DNA of 64,000 nt from contig NZ_JACHFZ010000002.1 of the NCBI RefSeq assembly GCF_014202075.1, positions 434,001 to 498,000 on the forward strand. The letters are read 5' to 3'. This document shows, piece after piece, positions 53,572 to 59,847 of the stretch. The translations under genes were made by a program, and so were the position numbers. The notes under the pieces were generated by a model, which saw only the letters and a list, made by a program, of their open reading frames with translations, did no database searches and was not told the origin of the DNA. The DNA comes from Brevundimonas basaltis. GTDB taxonomy: Bacteria > Pseudomonadota > Alphaproteobacteria > Caulobacterales > Caulobacteraceae. Within the stretch, counting starts at the first letter, position 1; each line of letters starts with the position of its first letter.

Positions 53572-54192
53572 ATGAAGACCAAAGATATCGCGGCGAAGTA
53601 CGGGCTCGCCCATGGCCAGTTCGACGCCTGGCTCTCGAAGACGAAGTCGGTTCCCTTTAAATCGAGCATGATTGGGGGTCTTTCGATCGACAACGATGCC
53701 GATGTAGAGGTCGCGGTCAGGCGTTTTGAAGAGCACGTAGCAGAGCGCGAAAGCAGGGCTGCTGAAGAACGTGCGGCGCAAGACGCAGAACGTGTCGCCG
53801 CGGAGAAGGCCGCGGACGATAAACGTAAAGCATTGGCTAGCATGCTCATAACCTCGGGATTCAATTTCGATGGTTACACCATCACGAAGTATTCTGGGTA
53901 TATCTCGGGAGACGATGTCGTACAGATCGATCGCGGAACCTCTGGGTTTTTCTCTACCGCCACCAACGTAGGGGAGAGTCTGATGACTTCCCTATCGAGC
54001 ATCAGGCGACGGGCTCTGGCCGAGCTTAAGGAGGCGGCATACGACCTCGGATGCAACGCCGTGGTTGGCGTTGATTTCGACTACCTCACCCTTGATCCCG
54101 AAACTGCCTCGTCGAGTGGCGGTACTATGTATTTGCCCTACGTCTTCGGGGTGACTGCCAACGGCAATGCCGTCGTCATCGAGAAAAACTGA
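53572..54192 (+). CDS. YbjQ/UPF0145-type heavy-metal-binding domain protein
   Basis: 206 residues. The N-terminus MKTKDIAAKYGLAHGQFDAWL looks like a short HTH. A charged coiled region follows (RRFEEHVAERESRAAEERAAQDAERVAAEKAADDKRK). The C-terminal domain ITSGFNFDGYTITKYSGYISGDDVV...LKEAAYDLGCNAVVGVDFDY is the YbjQ/DUF74 fold, which forms pentamers. It follows the zinc-ribbon gene by 10 bp. Function in this setting unknown. Confidence 0.82.
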   Translation: MKTKDIAAKYGLAHGQFDAWLSKTKSVPFKSSMIGGLSIDNDADVEVAVRRFEEHVAERESRAAEERAAQDAERVAAEKAADDKRKALASMLITSGFNFDGYTITKYSGYISGDDVVQIDRGTSGFFSTATNVGESLMTSLSSIRRRALAELKEAAYDLGCNAVVGVDFDYLTLDPETASSSGGTMYLPYVFGVTANGNAVVIEKN

Positions 54193-54368
54193 CGTGTGTG
54201 AGCCGTCGCGACACCCGCCCGCCGCTCGGCATCGAACCGGCATGCGCGTGTTTGACCATAGTGCGGCGAAGAGTTGCTTTGACCCCTTCGGTCACTCCAA
54301 ATTAGCTGGGGGGCCGGGGGTGGTCACGGCGCGAGCCGCGTTGAGCTTTTAGGGACCAAGCTAAACTG

Positions 54369-54938
54369 ATGGCCAACAATCAAGGATCCCGGGGCTGGCT
54401 TGTTCTTTTCGCTATCTGCATAGCCGTTGGACTTGTCCTGGGGGGCGGCGCTTTTCGGTCGCATCAGATTACCGAAGAGCTGCGATTGAAGCAGGTCGAC
54501 GCGGAGGCGTCAGCTCCCCGGTTCAGTGACTATGAATCGATGACGAGCAGCGACCCCGGCTTCGCTACTCGAAACACCTTGCGACGAGAGGTTTTTCAAG
54601 CCGACGACGCCACGAGGAGGTGGTTGGACGCCCTAAGTGTTTACGCCGTGCTGTTCGCTGCACTCCTTGCGATAGCGGCGGTGGTGTATCTCGCTCGCGG
54701 AATCAGATTTGAGGCCGCCCGAAAGGCGGAGGCGGATAGGGAAGCCGGGGTGGAACCGCTCACGATGCGGATCGCGCGGGCCGCTAGCGAAATCAAACGG
54801 GCCATCCCCCGTCAGCCCACCCTAGCGGGAGGGAGATTATCTACCGCAGATGAGCTGCGAAAATGGACTGCTCTGCGTGAGGAAGGTCTCGTTTCCGAAG
54901 AAGAGTTTTTGAAAATGCGTGAGAAGCTGCTCGGGTAA
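54369..54938 (+). CDS. Two-helix membrane protein with SHOCT-like domain
   Basis: 189 residues. Transmembrane segments WLVLFAICIAVGLVLGGGAF and LSVYAVLFAALLAIAAVVYLARG enclose a periplasmic stretch. The cytoplasmic C-terminus ADELRKWTALREEGLVSEEEFLKMREKLLG is a SHOCT hairpin like that at the end of the SPFH protein, suggesting that the two oligomerise or share a partner. Last gene of element 1. Confidence 0.78.
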   Translation: MANNQGSRGWLVLFAICIAVGLVLGGGAFRSHQITEELRLKQVDAEASAPRFSDYESMTSSDPGFATRNTLRREVFQADDATRRWLDALSVYAVLFAALLAIAAVVYLARGIRFEAARKAEADREAGVEPLTMRIARAASEIKRAIPRQPTLAGGRLSTADELRKWTALREEGLVSEEEFLKMREKLLG

Positions 54939-55144
54939 TCCCGTCGCGCCATGAGCGGCAGTTCCGCAGGTATGGCGCAGGTCGGGATTTCGTCCGTTCC
55001 CACGTTAAATCGCGCAACTTAGGAAGCGGCCCTGCCGACCCCTCGGGCCAATCTGGGAAGAGCCTGGGTTGGGGTGCTGAACGTCTCTAAAATTCGGCTC
55101 AGAACCATTGTCCATAAGGCTTTCCCGACGGGGGTGGAGTAGCC

Positions 55145-55191
55145 TTCGTAATGCGGGGGTCAGGTGTTCGAGTCACCTAAGCGGCACCACC
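55145..55191 (+). repeat. Attachment site copy 2 (tRNA-Thr 3' fragment)
   Basis: Exact copy of 34257-34303. Upstream bases do not continue the tRNA, so this is only a 3' fragment, the junction between elements 1 and 2. Confidence 0.93.
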
Positions 55192-55336
55192 TTTCTAAAG
55201 CCACTCTAACTAGGACATTGGCAGGCGAGCGGCGGAAGCGCCTTAACGCTGGGAAGCCGCGTGGGTCCTAGCTGGGTAGCCTTCCGCAAGGGATGGGTTT
55301 TGGAACGATGCTGGGCGCTACCGCACTACCTGCTCG

Positions 55337-56275
55337 CTATATCGCCTTGGTCGACAGATCAGAAAAATAGTCCTCATCCACGCTTTTGACGACGTAAGTT
55401 GTCCGCGTCCGCACGCCCACACCATGCTGGATCATTAGCTGAGCCAGCATTTGACCATTGATCAGAACGATACGGTGCTGAACTTTGTTCAGATATTCCC
55501 TCGCCTCTTTTGAGAAATCCGAGGTGGTGACGAACACGCCCTTGGTCGCTCCTTCGCCGGTTAGAGAACCCACGAATTTCTGAATATCCGGGCGGCTGAT
55601 CTTGTTCTCGGGCGCATACTTTTTGGCCTGAATATAAACCGCGTCCAGACCCAATGCGTCCTCGTTGACGATGCCGTCGATCCCGCCATCTCCAGAGGCT
55701 TTGGTCATTTGGCCATTGGCGACGTCACCCCCGCCGTAACCCATGGCGCTGAGCAGATCGAGGATCAATCGCTCGAATCGCTGCGGTGTAATCTCCTGCA
55801 GGAGGCCAAGCAGATCGTCTCGCAGCGCCGACGTGAGCATCGCGTTGGCCGAATCCATCGCATCTTGCGGCGTCTGGCTGTCATCAATGACCGGCGCTAC
55901 GGCACTGACTCCTATCCCGTCGCCTCCAGTCAAGCTCTGGCTGCGCCAATCCTTGAAGCCTTCAAACTGGTCCAGCGTCTTGTTGGAGATGGAGGTCGGA
56001 TTAGTCGCCAAGAGCCTCCGGCCCGCGTCAGTGATCACATGGTGGTTCCGCTTCGGAGATTCGAGCAGGCCCGCTTTCGCCAAATACGTCCTGGCCCAGT
56101 GTGTGCGGCTCTGGAGAACAGTCATGCTCCCGCTAGGAATGATCTCTTCAGCTTCCTCATCGGTGATGCCGAACTCCGCTTTTATCGTCGGTACGCATTC
56201 AGCTACATTTTGCGCCCCGCCTGCGATCAACCGCAAGACTGGCAACATGAGGGTCTCGTAGCTGGGAACCGGCAC
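55337..56275 (-). CDS. mrr: Mrr-type restriction endonuclease
   Basis: 312 residues. The N-terminal winged-helix Mrr_N domain (MLPVLRLIAGG...LQSRTHWARTYLAKAGLLESPKRNHHVITDAGRRLL) is followed by the PD-(D/E)XK Mrr_cat domain: ITPQRFERLILDLLSAMGYGG, catalytic SGDGGIDGIV and YIQAKKYAPENKI, then FVTTSDFSKEAREYL. Mrr cuts modified DNA (type IV restriction). It follows a ParB-like gene on the same strand by 51 bp, so the two are likely one operon in the cargo slot of element 2. Confidence 0.93.
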   Translation of the reverse strand: MPVPSYETLMLPVLRLIAGGAQNVAECVPTIKAEFGITDEEAEEIIPSGSMTVLQSRTHWARTYLAKAGLLESPKRNHHVITDAGRRLLATNPTSISNKTLDQFEGFKDWRSQSLTGGDGIGVSAVAPVIDDSQTPQDAMDSANAMLTSALRDDLLGLLQEITPQRFERLILDLLSAMGYGGGDVANGQMTKASGDGGIDGIVNEDALGLDAVYIQAKKYAPENKISRPDIQKFVGSLTGEGATKGVFVTTSDFSKEAREYLNKVQHRIVLINGQMLAQLMIQHGVGVRTRTTYVVKSVDEDYFSDLSTKAI

Positions 56276-56326
56276 ACAAAGCTCCTGAGATAACCAAAGG
56301 TCGGCTGGCGGCTTGCCGTACGCTTG

Positions 56327-57628
56327 TCATGCCTTGAGCAGTTCCACCACCACATCTGCCAAGCTGTCCCACATCGACATCAGGTGCTCGGGCGACGGTG
56401 CGAAGTTGGGAGAATGAACGTATCGGTTCAGCGTGTCCGCAGAGACCAGCTTGTCACCCTGCTTGAATTTTTTGAGCACCTCCACCTGCTTGCCGTCGAT
56501 CTTTCCTGCCGCCTTCAGGTGCAGTCCGGCTTTTTCCAGCCGGCTTGCGAGCTTGTCTCCCTCTTGGACCGCTACGCCCGCCCTCTGGATATAGTTCTCC
56601 AAGGCGAGTTCGATCAGCACACGCAACAGGACTGAGACTGCGTTCGGGTGCTTGTGAAGATCCAGATGAAACTGCAGCTCTTCAAAAATCTGATGGTGGC
56701 GCTGAAGACGGCCTGGCCAGACAAGGCCAAAATCCTTCTGCGGGATGAGGGTTGTGCGGACCGTTGGCGTCGCTTTCGCGCTAGGCTTTACCTTGGCCGG
56801 CTTCGCGGAAGGCTTAGACCCGCCTGGAGACGCAGGCTTTGCGGGATCGGGCAGTATGCCTTCACCTTCCAGCTTATCTAAGTAGTTCGTCTTTCCGTCG
56901 GTGTCCCAGACGTGCCCCAAGACCAGCTTCCGGTCGGTCAAATCCTTGGCGATGCGGGCGAGCGCCGCGAGGGATTTTTTCTCATCCGATGTGAAGTGGA
57001 ACCGGCCGCCCTTCATGCTGATCCCGACACGCTGACGGAGAGGTTCCGCCGACAGAAGCCGATTGAGTGTTGATCGCTGGATCTTACGACGTGAAGGCAG
57101 CAGGTTTGCTTCGGCCAACCGCTTCTCGATCTCGTCAGCGACACTTGGACCACCGCCCTTGCCCGTGCGGTTGACGAAGGTCGACGTCATCCGGTCGTCC
57201 CACGTGCTCTGGCCTATTCCTTTCTGCACACCGGTGTGGCGGCGGAAAAGGATTTCATCGATGCGTTCGCGATCGGTCTCGACCTGACAGGTGATTTCCT
57301 TCGGAAAGGCTCCTTTCCAGAGCGCCCGCTGCTCTCGGAAGAAAGTCTGCAACTCGGTCGTCGGAGCGCGGCGCGGGTCATCGAGCAGCTTGAGGCACGT
57401 CACGCGTCTGTTGCCGTCGAAGACTGTGAACTTTGTCTTCTCCGGTGAAACGAGCGGATATTCGTAAATCTCCCCCTGCTCCACGATGTCCTTGGCGAGA
57501 TTCCGCATATGGGTTTCGCGCTCTTTGAAGAGCCAGGCGATCGCAGCGGTCTCGTTCTCCAGCTCGCCGTGCCGGTCATTGGCGCGGTTCACGAGAAGCG
57601 AGTTCAGCGGAAGCTTTCTTATAGCCAT
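56327..57628 (-). CDS. ParB/sulfiredoxin-like N-terminal domain protein
   Basis: 433 residues. The N-terminus has a ParB-like nuclease/CTPase-fold pattern: MAIRKLPLNSLLVNRANDRHG, RNLAKDIVEQGEIYEYPLVSPEK, and FTVFDGNRRVTCLKLL (GNRR box near residue 70). The central region is helical and basic, then a Pro/Lys/Ala linker (PAKPASPGGSKPSAKPAKVKPSAK), and a helical C-terminal domain (VLLRVLIELALENYIQRAGV...). Not a chromosomal partition ParB. First gene of a minus-strand pair with mrr; a specificity or modification-sensing role is inferred. Confidence 0.78.
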   Translation of the reverse strand: MAIRKLPLNSLLVNRANDRHGELENETAAIAWLFKERETHMRNLAKDIVEQGEIYEYPLVSPEKTKFTVFDGNRRVTCLKLLDDPRRAPTTELQTFFREQRALWKGAFPKEITCQVETDRERIDEILFRRHTGVQKGIGQSTWDDRMTSTFVNRTGKGGGPSVADEIEKRLAEANLLPSRRKIQRSTLNRLLSAEPLRQRVGISMKGGRFHFTSDEKKSLAALARIAKDLTDRKLVLGHVWDTDGKTNYLDKLEGEGILPDPAKPASPGGSKPSAKPAKVKPSAKATPTVRTTLIPQKDFGLVWPGRLQRHHQIFEELQFHLDLHKHPNAVSVLLRVLIELALENYIQRAGVAVQEGDKLASRLEKAGLHLKAAGKIDGKQVEVLKKFKQGDKLVSADTLNRYVHSPNFAPSPEHLMSMWDSLADVVVELLKA

Positions 57629-57989
57629 TGGTTCCCCCTAGCCGAAACCTACCAGTCAGGGTTGAGGTGGCAAGTATCCCGCATCACGACTTGGGAGTTA
57701 CGCCCGTGAATGTCATACGAATCTCGGCGGTTAAAACGCGTAAGCAGCGGTAACTTATAAGGAAAGAAGCAAGGATTACATCGACTAGCCTTGGCCTAGC
57801 GGAGGTCCACCCTTCCCGGGCGGCGCTGCCCCCGGAGTGAAGGCGTCTCCGGGCCAAACTCAAGAAGACCAACGCCTTTCCAGCCGATCACTAGCGCCCC
57901 TCGCGCGCCCCCCACACCACCACCCAACCCGAGCCCTCAGTGACCACCGTCGCTGGGGGCTTTTTCATGCCCTGAAAGGACCTCCGCCC
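57629..57989 (+). promoter_or_regulatory. Conserved leader of element 2 core operon
   Basis: 361 bp without a gene, divergent from the ParB-like gene. It matches the element 1 leader: CAGCGGTAACTTATAAGGAA near 57744, TTGGCCTAGC, CCCGGAGTGAAGGC, CAAACTCAAGAAGACCAACG and GATCACTAGCGCCCCTCGCG near 57886, then the terminator hairpin and GAAAGGA before the ATG. Confidence 0.65.
57932..57966 (+). terminator. Terminator/attenuator hairpin before acidic gene A2
   Basis: AGCCCTCAG (57932-57940) pairs with CTGGGGGCT (57953-57961, one T-G wobble), followed by TTTTTC (the T-run shares its first T with the stem). Relative to copy 1 the stem bases change in a compensating way (TCG/CGG versus TCAG/CTGG), which supports selection on structure. 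The ATG lies 24 bp downstream. Confidence 0.72.
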
Positions 57990-58379
57990 ATGCTGTCCCT
58001 CACCGACCGCGACGCGGTTACGACCGCCCTCAGCGACCCAACCCTCGACCCCACCCTACGTGCCCTTATCGGCCTTCGGGTCTGGCAGGTGGACACCGAC
58101 CGCCGGCGCCCCCTTAGGGACATCCTACAGATCGTCGTGGTCCAGCCGGGCGACCCTCCCGAGGTCATCCACGAGGCCGTCGGCTTCCCGATCTGCTGGG
58201 ATCAGGCCGAGCAGCCGGGATGGGAGTGGTTCAACGACCACGGCTCCTACTGGGAGCTAGCCTATGTCCTGACCGACGACTTCGGGATGCTGGTCTTCGT
58301 GCCAGACCACCCCGACACCAACCACACCCTGCTGTTCAACTGCCTCGGCTTCGCGGACCGTCCCCCGACGACCGACTGA
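57990..58379 (+). CDS. Small acidic protein A2 (element core family)
   Basis: 129 residues (MLSLTDRDAVTTALSDPTLDPTLRALIGLRVWQVDTDRRRP). Close homologue of A1 in element 1 across its whole length, including QPGDPPEVIHEAVGFPICWDQ and YVLTDDFGMLVFVPDHPDTN. Strongly acidic. The conservation between two elements whose other parts differ suggests an essential element function. Confidence 0.8.
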   Translation: MLSLTDRDAVTTALSDPTLDPTLRALIGLRVWQVDTDRRRPLRDILQIVVVQPGDPPEVIHEAVGFPICWDQAEQPGWEWFNDHGSYWELAYVLTDDFGMLVFVPDHPDTNHTLLFNCLGFADRPPTTD

Positions 58380-58410
58380 GCCAACACAACCCAACCTCCA
58401 TCCGACCCGA

Positions 58411-58442
58411 GCTCTCCCGGCACCGCCGCGAGGGCTTTTTTC
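58411..58442 (+). terminator. Terminator/attenuator hairpin before acidic gene B2
   Basis: GCTCTC (58411-58416) pairs with GAGGGC (58430-58435, one T-G wobble) followed by TTTTTTC. The ATG is 22 bp downstream with CCGAAAGGA between. Confidence 0.65.
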
Positions 58443-58464
58443 TTGCCCGAAAGGATACCCGCCT

Positions 58465-58860
58465 ATGCTTACGCTGACCGATCGCGCTTCGGTGTCGCGC
58501 GCACTTTCCGACACCACCCTGGACCTCGACCTCCGCGCGCTGATCGGCCTCCGCGCTTGGCAGCTTCACGTCGAGCAAGGCCGGCCAATCGGAACGAGGT
58601 TCAGGCTTGTCGTTGTCCAGGGTGGAGACACCCCGGACGTGATCAACACCGCCCTCGGCTTCGCCATCACGGGGGCCCGAGCCGAAGGGCACAGCTACGA
58701 CTGGATCGAGGACCACAGCCTGTATTTTGAGGTGGCTTATGGATCCGATGACGGGGGGCTGACCCGTGTGTTTGTGGAGAACGGCCCGGGTACCGAACTG
58801 GGCATTCACTCCCTGTGTCTGGCTCACTTCTGGCCGGCCGACGAGGAGCGGCAAGGATGA
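58465..58860 (+). CDS. Small acidic protein B2 (element core family)
   Basis: 131 residues (MLTLTDRASVSRALSDTTLDLDLRALIGLRAWQLHVEQG). It shares VVVQGGDTPDVINTALGFAIT, SYDWIEDHSLYFEVAY and VFVENGPGTELGIHSLC with B1 in element 1. Its stop overlaps the ATG of the membrane-protein gene. Unknown function. Confidence 0.8.
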   Translation: MLTLTDRASVSRALSDTTLDLDLRALIGLRAWQLHVEQGRPIGTRFRLVVVQGGDTPDVINTALGFAITGARAEGHSYDWIEDHSLYFEVAYGSDDGGLTRVFVENGPGTELGIHSLCLAHFWPADEERQG

Positions 58861-59144
58861 GGTGGGCGCTCGGCTTCTTCACCCTCTGCCTTGTCCTGGC
58901 CATTGTCAGGGCTGCCCTGATAGCTCTCGCCATCGCCACGGCTCTGGCGTTGCTCTTTTTCTTCGCCACAAGACCGCGCGAGACGCTCCTGTTCATGAGT
59001 GTTTTCGTCGTCACGGGTCTGGCGACTGCTCGGCCAGCACTCTTCATTGTGGTGTTGGGCATCGTTGCTGTGGCGGTGGTATTGGCGGGCTGGAAGCGAA
59101 AGCCGGTACCGTCTCCGAGCTTTAGCGAGAAGCGGCTTCGCTGA
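58857..59144 (+). CDS. Small membrane protein C2 (element core family)
   Basis: 95 residues from ATG. Hydrophobic segments LGFFTLCLVLAIVRAALIALAIATALALLFFFA and LLFMSVFVVTGLATARPALFIVVLGIVAVAVVLAG around the conserved RPRETLLF loop. Equivalent of C1 in element 1. Coupled to B2 by a 4-bp ATGA overlap. Confidence 0.75.
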   Translation: MRWALGFFTLCLVLAIVRAALIALAIATALALLFFFATRPRETLLFMSVFVVTGLATARPALFIVVLGIVAVAVVLAGWKRKPVPSPSFSEKRLR

Positions 59145-59213
59145 GCTCCCCTTGAGAACGGACGCCCCGAATCGGCTGACCCAAACCAAGGGAAGGTCGG
59201 GCCGAGGCGTCTC

Positions 59214-59555
59214 TCACAAGCTGGGGACCTTGATGTTTCTCGGCGAGTTGGGCGGGCCATACTGCGGAGCCGGCGGCGTCCGGGGCGCTCGGGCTTCATC
59301 GAGCAGCCTCAGCACCTCCTTGGCTACGGGCAGAAACGTCTCGCCGTCAGCGAGGAGCTTTGTCGATACGTTGGCGTGGAACAGCATCTTGCCGCCGAGC
59401 CACTGCTCGAGTTGCTGGATATGCTTCGTAACCGTTCCCTGATTAAGGCCAAGGTCGTCAGCCGTGTTCGTCCGCTTGGCCCCTTCGGCGACGTTCACGA
59501 ATGTCTCCAGCCACACGACGCGAAGGCCGCCAAACTTCGTCTTATCGCCTCGCAT
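59214..59555 (-). CDS. LysR-type HTH-only regulator
   Basis: 113 residues from ATG at 59555. GLRVVWLETFVNVAEGAKRTNTADDLGLNQGTVTKHIQQLEQWLGGKMLF is a LysR-type winged-helix, but the effector-binding domain is absent; the usual family length is about 300. The tail is Pro-rich. It occupies the slot of the XRE regulator in element 1. Confidence 0.8.
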   Translation of the reverse strand: MRGDKTKFGGLRVVWLETFVNVAEGAKRTNTADDLGLNQGTVTKHIQQLEQWLGGKMLFHANVSTKLLADGETFLPVAKEVLRLLDEARAPRTPPAPQYGPPNSPRNIKVPSL

Positions 59556-59847
59556 GAATGCGTCTCCTGTGCGGGCCGAAGGCCCAGAACGGGCTCTCAC
59601 CTACCCTGCTCTACGGCCGCCGAATATTCTTTTTTCGCAAAGTCCTAGCGGGGGTGTCTTCCGCCTTAATGCCTGCATTTTCGGAATAATTGAGGGGCTC
59701 CCGGCCCCTTTTCAGGCGGCATTTCAGCGGTTCACAACGTCTCCAGCGAGGACGCGACACCGACTGCAGCGGCTGTCCCGTGATCGCGATGAAGTCGCGC
59801 CATCCCGGCGCAAACACTCACATCGCAACGATTATGGAGACGAGCTA
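59556..59847. promoter_or_regulatory. Regulator-replication intergenic region of element 2
   Basis: 292 bp between divergent genes. It contains a small GC hairpin GGGGC/GCCCC (59694-59698, 59704-59708) followed by TTTT, and AT-rich patches (AATATTCTTTTTTCGC near 59625) that may be promoter or operator. The replication frame is open through it, but without helicase-like content. Confidence 0.4.

Larger units (their letters stand above)
34304..55191. mobile_element. Integrative element 1 (tRNA-Thr, about 20.9 kb)
   Basis: Bounded by the 47-bp direct repeats. It contains a tyrosine integrase (47808-48962), a VapE-type replication protein, an XRE regulator, two acidic paralogues, a small membrane protein, and cargo at both ends. 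GC content is visibly lower and codon use looser than in the upstream housekeeping genes. No capsid, terminase, tail, relaxase or type IV secretion genes are seen, so movement would depend on a helper phage, a conjugative element or transformation. Confidence 0.88.

Noticed and set aside
55145-55191. Second tRNA-Thr gene
   Set aside because: Only the 3' 47 bp match the tRNA; the acceptor 5' strand and D-arm are missing, so it is an att fragment, not a functional tRNA.
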